NCBI GenBank assembly: GCA_913061115.1
Contig: CAJXTK010000012.1
Coordinates: 1-36,713, forward strand
Reading direction: 5' to 3'
Origin: an uncultured Haliea sp.
Lineage (GTDB): Bacteria > Pseudomonadota > Gammaproteobacteria > Pseudomonadales > Halieaceae
Length of the DNA stretch: 36,713 bases
The notes beneath the pieces are model-generated. The model worked only from the letters and a program-made list of their open reading frames with translations. It did no database searches and was not told the DNA's origin. Below are positions 24,279 to 31,693 of the stretch, in pieces. Within the stretch, counting starts at the first letter, position 1. The number at the start of each line of letters is the position of its first letter. A program made the position numbers and the translations under genes.

Positions 24279-24762
24279 AATTTTCTCACTAGAAGCATAA
24301 CAATGAGTCCACTTTGAGTGGAAAGCAGACACCCTGGATATTCTAGCCTATTGTGCCGACACTGTACTCGCATAAGCGGGGAGGCAATGTTCCCAGGGTG
24401 CCCGGGATGGTGGTGGGCGCGAAGGTGACGCACTCGGGCGCGGGCCGGAACTCACTGTAAGCTAGGGCAGAGGATTCAGAGGTGTCTCGAATACTGGACG
24501 TCGCCGCAGCCTGATTTTAAGCCTTTAAACACCAGACTCAGTGATATCTTGAAGAGAGAGTTTGGCGCTCTCAGGGGCGTGTTTAAAAGTGTATTCTATG
24601 CCTGAGTTATTCATATATAACCTACTGATTTATAGCGATAAATAGTTAATAGAAGAAACGAGTGAAATGGGCTCTATTAACGATCGTATTTCATTGTCCC
24701 TAGTTTAGTCTACACTGGGGTTAGCGGAAAAAAATGCGCACTTAAGTTCTTAGGAGATAGTG

Positions 24763-25254
24763 ATGAATATATTTACATCAATACTGCGACTAAGCATCTT
24801 AATGATTAGCGTTGAATCATATTCTGCTGATGTCGATAAAGTTGAAGCCAACGAAAAACAAATGTTAGAAACAGTAAATCAAGTAAATGAAAACCTTCCT
24901 GCGCTAAAAGAAGCTATAAGGGGCTATCAAGACAATCCATATATGAGTAATGCCTTTATGCAAATGATGCTTCAACAGGTCGAAGATTTTGCCAATATGC
25001 CTCCCTCAGAAATTTCAGAATTGGCAGTCGGAGCAGAACAAGAGATCAGTGATTTTAACGATAGGGGTGAAACTCCAGTTATTAGTAGTATGTTGTGCGT
25101 CCCTGACGTTCTGGAATATGCACCCCCTTTTATATTAACCATATGCTCCGAGTATAATAAGTCTGGAAAAACGACAGAATATAAACCCTCTGGAGGAGTG
25201 TTATGGTGCGTAGTTGAAGGCGAATATTCTATCCCGGAACATTGTAAGAACTGA
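24763..25254 (+). CDS. secreted Cys-containing orphan protein
   Basis: A 163-residue AT-rich gene. The ATG at 24763 has AGGAG six bases upstream and is preferred over the GTG at 24760. A signal peptide (MNIFTSILRLSILMISVESYSA) is followed by a helical part rich in Glu and Asn, and a C-terminal part with four cysteines (112, 128, 149, 161) that could form two disulfides. I recognise no family. The upstream 24333-24759 shows no gene; one short hairpin-like GAGAG/CTCTC occurs near 24557-24577. Codon use is visibly more AT-rich than that of the neighbours, which suggests recent acquisition. Confidence 0.65.
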   Translation: MNIFTSILRLSILMISVESYSADVDKVEANEKQMLETVNQVNENLPALKEAIRGYQDNPYMSNAFMQMMLQQVEDFANMPPSEISELAVGAEQEISDFNDRGETPVISSMLCVPDVLEYAPPFILTICSEYNKSGKTTEYKPSGGVLWCVVEGEYSIPEHCKN

Positions 25255-25529
25255 GTGCCTACAACGGTGTCGACTTGTGCGCGAGTATTGAGAAAACAGG
25301 GAGTAAGAGAGCGAGTGAGGCGACGATCCAAACCAGCCATGCAGGCTCGACGGTTCTTGAATGAGCGGGCTGTAGAGACCACCTTACCCAGTCGTGGACG
25401 ATACTTAATCAGGGCAAAGCACTATTGATTCAATCGCGGCTATCGTGATCTAGGGAGAGGCGCCTACATAAATATAGCTGTTGGCAGGCAGAATGATATC
25501 GTTAGCTAATGGCGGCTGGCAACATCTAA

Positions 25530-25676
25530 ATCGCTAACGGCAACTCGAATAATGTGTTGACGATCACAGACACAAGTGCGGTAACATCTCTTGCCACAGG
25601 CGATACCAGCCCCATCACGATCACTGGGTTAACCAAAGGCACAGAATATTTTATGCCTATTATTGGAATGAACTAA
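25530..25676 (+). pseudogene. fibronectin type III-like domain relic
   Basis: A frame following a TAA at 25527-25529 reads GNSNNVLTITDTSAVTSLAT, then SPITITGLTKGTEYF and MPIIGMN before TAA. The string SPITITGLTxGTEY is typical of the penultimate strands of Fn3-like or bacterial Ig-like domains. No start codon in context and no N-terminal half were seen, so this is the tail of a lost surface or secreted protein. The rest of 25255-25529 shows nothing recognisable. Confidence 0.45.
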
Positions 25677-26073
25677 CGAAATTCATCATGACTGCCGTAG
25701 CACTAATAGAACTACCTATCATGATCGCTCGATCACTCCACTGCATACCAACAAATACCCAACCTGCAGCGCTCAAAATATAGGCAATTTGTCCCTGAAC
25801 AACGAAACCTGCAGACATCAAGAAAATGCCACTAACGGAAAGAAAGGTCGCCACCCATTTAACATACCAATCTACAGTCCCCGTAGGCGTAGTAGATTTA
25901 AGGTCATCATTTTCCGCCTGAACTTCTTTAAGCTCATCCATTAGGCGTTTTTTCTCAGTGGCCAACTCCATGGCTAAACGTCCAACTCTGCTGGTAGGAC
26001 CAACTGGCTGGTGTAATTCTGCTGCAATATAAGTGACATCGCGATTCACTGGATCTGCCGGATTATGCACCAT
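25660..26073 (-). CDS. coiled-coil membrane orphan protein
   Basis: A 137-residue protein. After a soluble N-terminus (1-33), residues 34-59 form a charged heptad-like coil (MELATEKKRLMDELKEVQAE). Three hydrophobic helices follow at about 72-92, 95-111 and 116-134. AGGTGA lies six bases before the ATG, which supports the start. The gene is AT-rich and I recognise no family. It overlaps the Fn3-like relic by 17 bases at its 3' end. Phage- or island-borne membrane proteins often look like this; that is inference only. The 26074-26431 stretch is very AT-rich and holds no gene I can support. Confidence 0.6.
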   Translation of the reverse strand: MVHNPADPVNRDVTYIAAELHQPVGPTSRVGRLAMELATEKKRLMDELKEVQAENDDLKSTTPTGTVDWYVKWVATFLSVSGIFLMSAGFVVQGQIAYILSAAGWVFVGMQWSDRAIMIGSSISATAVMMNFVSSFQ

Positions 26074-26431
26074 TACGTTTCACCTGGTTGGGGAGCTCAA
26101 ACCAATTCTGAGTTCGTTTATAAATCAATATTCCTGAGGTATTTCATCAGCATTCAAGACCACAATGAATTGCTAAATTTTTTCCAAGCTACGAAAAAGT
26201 TCGCGCATAATCTACTTTTTTTTAGCTTTGTCAAGATATTTTACAAGGCCTTAAAAAAGTCTATTTAAGTCTCCAAGTTTCCACTCGAAAAAGAGCGCTT
26301 AAAATACTATAAAAGTGTTATAAAACAGTAATTTAAAAGAATATAGATATTTTGCGCTGCGAGTGCCTAGAGATTCTGCGGAGAGGAAGAGTTTGTCCTA
26401 TTGGAGCGCCAAACAAATATAGGCAAACTAA

Positions 26432-26599
26432 ATGGGTATCGCCAAGGTGCTCGTTCACCTCGGTCAGCTCAATACCCGCCTTGAAGACAACGAGGCCGAT
26501 GTGTCGGGCGACGCCTATGAACGGCTCTGCCAAATTAACTTATCAAAATTGATAGAATCGACGGGTGAATACCTACAAACGCGGTACCGACTGCCTTAA
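26432..26599 (+). CDS. 55-residue orphan ORF
   Basis: A short ORF reading MGIAKVLVHLGQLNTRLEDN, then EADVSGDAYERLCQINL and a tail ending in YLQTRYRLP. The first half uses GC-ending codons like a real gene, while the region before it is AT-rich. AGG lies nine bases before the ATG. No family is recognised. It might be the 3' relic of a helical protein interrupted by the AT-rich island, or a genuine small gene before the MFS transporter. Confidence 0.35.
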   Translation: MGIAKVLVHLGQLNTRLEDNEADVSGDAYERLCQINLSKLIESTGEYLQTRYRLP

Positions 26600-26681
26600 C
26601 GGGGACATCACAAAAATAACTGGCTGAAAACGCTTAAAAGTTGCACTGTGTGTTGAACAAAAATAACAGTGAGAGACACCG

Positions 26682-28094
26682 ATGGGCGTGGTAGCACCAT
26701 TGACCAGTACAGGGCAGGCCTACGGCACAAGTTCATATCGCAATTTCGTGCTGATTTCACTGACCCTGGTCTATACCCTCAACTTCATTGACCGAGTACT
26801 GATAGGCGTGGTGGCCCAGCCAATCATAGAGGAATTCAAACTCCAGGACTGGCAGTTTGGATTGCTGTCAGGATTTGGCTTCGCACTGATGTACACGGTC
26901 ATGGGGATACCCATCGCCCGCTGGGCAGAACGCTACAACCGGGTCAGGATCATTGCCGGTAGCGTGATCTTGTGGTCGCTGATGACCGCCTTGTGTGGAA
27001 TGGCCGGCAGTTTCGTGGCCCTGCTGGTTTGTCGCATAGGGGTCGGTATCGGTGAGGCTGGCTGCACCCCTCCGGCCAATTCCATCATTGCGGATTATTT
27101 TCCGGCGCGCAGTCGCGCCAGGGCACTGGCCACTTACGCCATGGGCGTCACTCTGGGCGGCGTTCTCGCCAATGCCTTCGGTGGCCCTATTGCCCAGATG
27201 TTTTCCTGGCGTGAAGCCTTCCTCGCGCTGGGAATACCTGGCGTTGTCATCGGGTTTATCGTGCTGTTCAGCCTCGAGGAACCTCCGCGTGGCTACTCTG
27301 ACCTGCCGGGCACCAAGCACGAGGAGAAAAAAGGCCTGCGCGATACGTTACGTGAGTTATCCCGGAAAACCACCTTCTGGATGAATATCGCCGCCGCAAC
27401 TGTGGTTGCCTTCGTTGGCTACGGTGTTGGCAATTTTTCGGCGCCATTTTTCCAGCGCACACACGGCTTGAATGTGGCGGAGGTCGCCACCCAGATCTCC
27501 GTTCCGCTGGGGCTCGCTGCCACCGTCGGGGCATTGGCGGCGGGCTACCTGACCGAACGCGCCAGTGGCAGGTACCCCAATGCGGTGGTAGTGATCCCGG
27601 GGGTCAGCCTGATACTTTGTGTTCCCTTTTACTGGGTAGGTTTTTCCACTGACAGTGTCTCTTTCGCACTGGCATGTTTGCTGGTCGCGAATGTGCTGCA
27701 CTACACCTATCTTGGCGCCCAGTATACGGTCTGCCAGGGCGTTGCCAGTGCACGCTCCCGGGCCACCGCTGTCGCAGTTATGTTGTTTGTTGTAAACCTG
27801 ATCGGTTACGGCCTGGGGCCAATCTTCGTCGGTTTTCTCAGCGACATGCTGATGAGCGGGCAACTGGAATCGGTACAAGGCGGCGCGGTGATCAGCGCTC
27901 AGGCCTGTGACGGCACTCAGGCAGAACTGCTGGAAACACTAGGCCCGGCCCAGACAAAGGCCTGCCAGTCTGCCCGAGCGCAGGGGCTTGGCCAGTCGAT
28001 AATGTATACCGTGACGCTGTACGCAGTAGGGGGCCTGCTTTATCTCATTACTTGCAAAACGTTGCAGAAAGATCTGACATCAAAACTGACCTAA
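26682..28094 (+). CDS. spinster-type MFS transporter
   Basis: A 470-residue, twelve-helix permease. The motifs are of the spinster-like MFS subgroup: NFIDRVLIGVVAQPI in helix 1, MGIPIARWAERYNR in loop 2-3, VGIGEAGCTPPANSIIADYF and PARSRARALA around helix 4, and YLTERAS for loop 8-9. Such carriers in Gammaproteobacteria often sit beside catabolic genes for aromatics, terpenoids or lipids, but substrates are unproven. An extra loop between helices 10 and 11 (about residues 390-430) contains two Cys. GAGAG lies just before ATG. Confidence 0.92.
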   Translation: MGVVAPLTSTGQAYGTSSYRNFVLISLTLVYTLNFIDRVLIGVVAQPIIEEFKLQDWQFGLLSGFGFALMYTVMGIPIARWAERYNRVRIIAGSVILWSLMTALCGMAGSFVALLVCRIGVGIGEAGCTPPANSIIADYFPARSRARALATYAMGVTLGGVLANAFGGPIAQMFSWREAFLALGIPGVVIGFIVLFSLEEPPRGYSDLPGTKHEEKKGLRDTLRELSRKTTFWMNIAAATVVAFVGYGVGNFSAPFFQRTHGLNVAEVATQISVPLGLAATVGALAAGYLTERASGRYPNAVVVIPGVSLILCVPFYWVGFSTDSVSFALACLLVANVLHYTYLGAQYTVCQGVASARSRATAVAVMLFVVNLIGYGLGPIFVGFLSDMLMSGQLESVQGGAVISAQACDGTQAELLETLGPAQTKACQSARAQGLGQSIMYTVTLYAVGGLLYLITCKTLQKDLTSKLT

Positions 28095-28164
28095 AAAGAC
28101 TCTAGCGGCATCGCAAGATTTAAACTGCTGCGCGCCATCCACTTTGCTGCCTTCAGGCCAGCGG

Positions 28165-28356
28165 TCAGATGCCGCGTTTAGCTGGTGTGACCAGTCCACG
28201 CCAGCGATGGTTCGGAGCGAGGATGCCATGGAATCGCGTGAGATTGACCCTCGGTTTTGGCACGAGAGCCGCCAATCGGGCAATGAAGTCAGCGGGTTCG
28301 ATTGCTACTTGGGTCGTTCCGTCCCGGCAAGGCGTCTTCAAAGCCCTTTTATCAAT
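28165..28356 (-). pseudogene. IS91-family transposase C-terminal relic
   Basis: A minus-strand frame between a TAG and a TGA reads KRALKTPCRDGTTQVAIEPA, then DFIARLAALVPKPRVNLTRF and HGILAPNHRWRGLVTPAKRG. This is the conserved C-terminal part of IS91/IS801 Y2 transposases (LKTPYRDGTTH...LAALVPRPR...RFHGVLAPN). The catalytic tyrosine region is not present. About 63 codons remain, so the element is dead. The remaining bases of the 28095-28396 gap show no other gene. Confidence 0.78.
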
Positions 28357-28396
28357 CTAAATGATACAGTGAAGAGGGCTCTGACCTACTCATAGC

Positions 28397-29323
28397 TTAA
28401 CTGACTGCCACCGGCGTATCCCCGGCCCAATCAACCAACAATTGCTGCGTATCCTGCTGCCAGGGATGAAAGCCCTCAGCATAAAACTCTTTATACAAAG
28501 CCAAACCTCCACTAAAGGCTCCCTGCTTACCGAAGAGTCCAGCCAAGCCTTTGCGCCACAGCGGTAAATTCAATAATTGTCCGTCTTTGCGCAGTATATA
28601 AAACAGCGCTCGTGCCAGTTCCAGGCCAATGAAAAATGTCGCGCGCCTCATGACAGCGATGCGAAGTTCTTCACTACCTCCCACTGCGCGAAATACGTCA
28701 AACGCCACCGATTTGTGCTCCATCTCTTCAGCGGCATGCCAGCGCCACAGTTCGCGCATTGAAGGTTCGGCCTTGTTCATAATCGAATCAGAGCTCAGCA
28801 AAAGTTCTGCCAATACCGCGGTAAAATGTTCGATAGCGACAGTGATCGCCAGGTTTTGTATGGGGGGGAGATTTTTCCTTGCCCAGTCCAGGCGCTTAGT
28901 TAACTTACCCTCGAGTTTTTGCAAGTCATAACCGCGCGCTTCGCACAATGTTTCGTTATACAGCTGGTGTTCCCGGCGGTGAAAACCTTCCTGGCCACAA
29001 AACCCACGAATATGTTCTTGCAACTCTGGATCAGTTATTTCGTCCCTGTAATGCCTAACGGCATCAATAAAGAATTTTTCCCCAGCCGGAAACGTTATCG
29101 ACATGCCATTGAATGCTGCAGTCAGAAACGCGTCATCAGCCAACCACTCACCTCCTAGTGCCGCGGTAATATCATGAGAACGATTGCGCGGCTGAATCTG
29201 CACATTGGCTGGCGTCGTTGTTTGACTGGCTGTCTGACCGGTGGATGTGCTCGCGGCAAAAGTGCCCGAGCGGTTATTTGCCTCTTCGGCGGGCTGCATA
29301 ATGTTGGGCGTAGTCGATAACAT
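28397..29323 (-). CDS. PF10118 predicted metal-dependent hydrolase (diiron ferritin-like)
   Basis: A 308-residue protein of the predicted metal-dependent hydrolase family. The ligand-like residues lie in a ferritin-like pattern: Glu82 (FPAGEKFF), Glu112 and His115 (GQEGFHRREH), Glu165 and His166 (AIEHFTAVLAELLL), and Glu199/Glu202/His203 (WHAAEEMEHKSVAFDVF). This suggests a diiron centre, though no catalysed reaction is established. The first 45 residues are Ser/Thr/Gln-rich and probably disordered. GGAG lies seven bases before ATG. It is divergent from the AraC regulator, and the intervening DNA contains a 22-bp repeat array, so AraC-dependent control is likely. Confidence 0.87.
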   Translation of the reverse strand: MLSTTPNIMQPAEEANNRSGTFAASTSTGQTASQTTTPANVQIQPRNRSHDITAALGGEWLADDAFLTAAFNGMSITFPAGEKFFIDAVRHYRDEITDPELQEHIRGFCGQEGFHRREHQLYNETLCEARGYDLQKLEGKLTKRLDWARKNLPPIQNLAITVAIEHFTAVLAELLLSSDSIMNKAEPSMRELWRWHAAEEMEHKSVAFDVFRAVGGSEELRIAVMRRATFFIGLELARALFYILRKDGQLLNLPLWRKGLAGLFGKQGAFSGGLALYKEFYAEGFHPWQQDTQQLLVDWAGDTPVAVS

Positions 29324-29368
29324 AACGGAGCTCCAATGGATGTGGTTGGTTAAGAATGTGTATTCTAG

Positions 29369-29398
29369 TTGACAGACTCCTATGAACAGGAGTTATAT
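29369..29398 (+). promoter_or_regulatory. predicted sigma-70 promoter of the AraC gene
   Basis: TTGACA (29369-29374) and TTATAT (29393-29398) are spaced by 18 bases on the plus strand, a good -35/-10 pair about 85 bases before the preferred AraC start. The -10 box lies within the first copy of the 22-bp repeat array, so a protein bound there would compete with polymerase. Confidence 0.5.
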
Positions 29399-29471
29399 AC
29401 AGTCAGGTGAGGAGTTAAATACCCTCAATATACGAGTTAAATACAGTCATTTAGTGGGTTATATACCTCCA
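29390..29471 (+). promoter_or_regulatory. four-copy 22-bp direct-repeat array, probable AraC operator
   Basis: Four related 16-base blocks begin at 29390, 29412, 29434 and 29456, exactly 22 bases apart: GAGTTATATACAGTCA, GAGTTAAATACCCTCA, GAGTTAAATACAGTCA and GGGTTATATACCTCCA. The six-base spacers are unrelated. Spacing of about two helical turns puts all copies on one face of the DNA, like the araI1-araI2 direct half-sites of AraC. The array lies between the divergent AraC and PF10118 genes. Because 22 is not a multiple of three and the blocks are DNA-conserved, the region is regulatory rather than coding, which argues against the in-frame start at 29382. Confidence 0.8.
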
Positions 29472-29483
29472 ACAGGCGGCGCG

Positions 29484-30467
29484 ATGCACTCGTACTATAT
29501 ATCAACACTATTGCAGGTATTGGAACCAAACAACGTGTCACGAGCGCAGCTATTGGACGGAACAGGGCTGGAAGATGCTGATCCGCAGGCCGCAATTAAT
29601 CTTACAGCACTGCAACTTAATACCGCTTGTATCAATGCACTGGAGATTTCTAAGGACAGCCAATTGGGTCTGAAATTTGGCAGCCAAATCAGCATCGCAT
29701 CTCAGGGTATCTTCGGTTACGCAATGATGGCCAGTGCCACCATTGGTGACGCGCTCAAATTATTGGTGCGGTACAACAGGATAATATTGCCCAGCATTGG
29801 CATTGAGCTGCAGAGGCACGACACCGCATTGGAGTTATGGGTTAAGGCCAGCCACCTCCCGGAAGTGCTAGAGCGTTTTTATACAGAGGTGCTTTATGCA
29901 GCGGTCATCAATAGCGGCAGCATCTTACTCGGCCGCTACACAGCCACCAGCAATCTTCAGCTAGGCTATGCGCCGCCAAGTGATATTAGTTTGTATCACA
30001 AAATTTTTGACTCGGAAGTACGCTTCAACGCGTTGCGCAGCGCCATGTTTTTTGATTACGTCAATCTCGACTTGGCTATTTCAACGTCCAACCCTATTGC
30101 GCGCGATATTTTTCGACGGGAGTGCGACCGCCTCGTTTCACGCGACAGCAACGGCGGCATGGTGAGCGAACGCGTGCAGAAAATTCTTTTGCAAGCTGGA
30201 TCTGAGTTTCCAACATGCGCCAAAGTGGCAACGCAATTGCACATGAGTGAAAGTACGCTGCAGCGTCATCTGCAAAAAGAAGGGAACCGTTATCAGCACT
30301 TGTTGGATCAGTTGCGTTATCGCCTCGCCATGGAATATCTTCAGGGCACTAATCTTCCCGTTGCGGAGATCGCTAATTTGTTGGGGTTCAGCGATGCGGC
30401 CAATTTTCGCAGGTCATTTAAACGTTGGTCGGCAACCACGCCCTCGGCTGTGCGTGAAGAAGTATAG
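29484..30467 (+). CDS. AraC family regulator, OruR/ArgR-like
   Basis: A 327-residue regulator from the ATG at 29484 (AGGCGG upstream). The N-terminal Arabinose_bd-type domain reads SYYISTLLQVLEPNNVSRAQ, TACINALEISKDSQLGLKFG and IFGYAMMASATIGDALKLLV, as in OruR, ArgR and lipid-responsive AraC proteins. The C-terminal HTH_18 has two helix-turn-helix units: CAKVATQLHMSESTLQRHLQ and VAEIANLLGFSDAANFRRSF, followed by the KRWSATTPSAVR signature. The frame is open to an ATG at 29382, but that extension covers the repeat array. It probably activates the divergent PF10118 gene and controls itself. Confidence 0.92.
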   Translation: MHSYYISTLLQVLEPNNVSRAQLLDGTGLEDADPQAAINLTALQLNTACINALEISKDSQLGLKFGSQISIASQGIFGYAMMASATIGDALKLLVRYNRIILPSIGIELQRHDTALELWVKASHLPEVLERFYTEVLYAAVINSGSILLGRYTATSNLQLGYAPPSDISLYHKIFDSEVRFNALRSAMFFDYVNLDLAISTSNPIARDIFRRECDRLVSRDSNGGMVSERVQKILLQAGSEFPTCAKVATQLHMSESTLQRHLQKEGNRYQHLLDQLRYRLAMEYLQGTNLPVAEIANLLGFSDAANFRRSFKRWSATTPSAVREEV

Positions 30468-30820
30468 GGGGGCGACTAAAAGAGTCCGATTGTGAGGAGC
30501 ACGGAGAGTGCGGAATTGCATCAGTAAGCTGGAGAAAGATAACGCGTTTTTTCAGTGAAGCAGGGCAGGGCTGCCTTGTTTCCTATCCCTGAGATGCCCC
30601 AATATCCTGCCAATGATGTCATGGTCCTCAATGCAAGCGACGACTCTGGCAGAACCACCGCAGCGAATGTCAAATTTGGTGGACGCCGCTGTGGACAATA
30701 CAGAACGTTTTCAAAGGCTTCGCTACGAGATGGCACTTGCTTTTTAATCTGCGGATGCATGACGCTGTTTTAAGTGCACGCCGGACGATTCGTTTATTAA
30801 AAACTAAATGGCATAGCCCT
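30468..30820 (+). other. intergenic stretch without recognised gene
   Basis: About 350 bases between the AraC stop and the TetR stop. Two overlapping ORFs of 72 and 79 codons on opposite strands (30555-30773 plus, 30521-30760 minus) show no domain, no ribosome site and no family likeness. I see no RNA gene or clear terminator here. Confidence 0.5.
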
Positions 30821-31474
30821 TTATTTGTCTGACCCCAGCAGCATGGATACCAGCATATCAGCATGGCCCTCGACCATGCTGTCTTCACAGGGGTCTACGT
30901 CAAACAGGTCCTGGCACTCGGCGGCAAAAGAGAAGATCGTGGACGTGGCACTGATCATAATGTAGTACCAGTGAATAAACGCATCTCTATCAAGCCCCTG
31001 GATTTCGTTCACCAGTTTTTCCATGGCCGCTGTGGCGGGCCGTATATGATGCTCGATCATGTACTGGGTGCGCCAGCTATGCTGGGTGGCTTCCTGTGCT
31101 ACCAGCCGACTCAACTCGGGATGGCGGGCATGAAAGTACACATAAAAACGCACTACGAAGGCCAGGCTGTTACGGCCAGACATCTCCTGGCTAATGAGCA
31201 GGCGCTGATCGAACTCTGTTTTCATTAGTCCATAGATGTCATCGGTAACTCTTTTCCACAGGGTATCCTTGTCATCGAAGTGATACGCCAGCAGGTTGCG
31301 CTTAACTCCCGCCGCATTTTCAAGGTCTCGCACAGATACTCCGTCAAAGCCGCGCTCTGAAAACATCACCGTGCCCGCCTTAATAAGCTTGGCACGGGTA
31401 ATTTCAGCTCGCTCCTGCACTCGGCGGGTCCGTTTTGTCGGCGTTTCGGGCTTGGTTTGCTTGTTCTGGGGCAT
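30821..31474 (-). CDS. TetR family regulator beside the TonB receptor
   Basis: A 217-residue TetR/AcrR protein. A basic N-terminal tail (KQTKPETPTKRTRRVQER) precedes the helix-turn-helix (AGTVMFSERGFDGVSVRDLE, NAAGVKRNLLAYHFDDKDTL). The ligand domain is like TetR_C_33/CerR-type (YFHARHPELSRLVAQEATQ, HWYYIMISATSTIFSFA). It is divergent from the TonB-dependent receptor gene. One short inverted repeat, TTGTC-TTCT-GACAA (31552-31565), lies in the shared upstream region and is a weak operator candidate. Control of the receptor by a lipid- or aromatic-type ligand is inferred. Confidence 0.9.
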   Translation of the reverse strand: MPQNKQTKPETPTKRTRRVQERAEITRAKLIKAGTVMFSERGFDGVSVRDLENAAGVKRNLLAYHFDDKDTLWKRVTDDIYGLMKTEFDQRLLISQEMSGRNSLAFVVRFYVYFHARHPELSRLVAQEATQHSWRTQYMIEHHIRPATAAMEKLVNEIQGLDRDAFIHWYYIMISATSTIFSFAAECQDLFDVDPCEDSMVEGHADMLVSMLLGSDK

Positions 31475-31693
31475 TTTTGGCTCTTATGCTCTGCTGCTTA
31501 GGAGCTGGAGTTACAGTGGAATAAGCTCTCCTCTAACGCAGCTTATTAAACTTGTCTTCTGACAAATAACGTGGCAAAATCTCATGAAATTTGTTTACAG
31601 TCAAGTTTAATATGGATTTGGCAAACAAAGCCAGATCGCACCAATGATAATGCGTATCTTGGAAAATATCATGCTCTTAAAGGATTTATGCTG

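Noticed and set aside
26065-26268. 67-codon plus-strand ORF in the AT-rich stretch
   Set aside because: Low-complexity Phe/Lys-rich translation, no ribosome site, and overlap with the start region of the coiled-coil gene; it is expected by chance in AT-rich DNA.
27357-27878. 173-codon minus-strand ORF inside the spinster MFS gene
   Set aside because: Antisense shadow produced by the GC-ending codons of the transporter; His/Gln/Arg-rich with no family likeness.
29382-29483. 34-residue N-terminal extension of the AraC regulator
   Set aside because: The DNA here is a 22-base direct-repeat array with a -10-like element, and the Arabinose_bd-type domain starts only after 29484.
30521-30773. Overlapping 72- and 79-codon ORFs on opposite strands after the AraC gene
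   Set aside because: Neither has a family motif, hydrophobic segment or ribosome site, and they exclude each other. I left the stretch as unexplained intergenic DNA.
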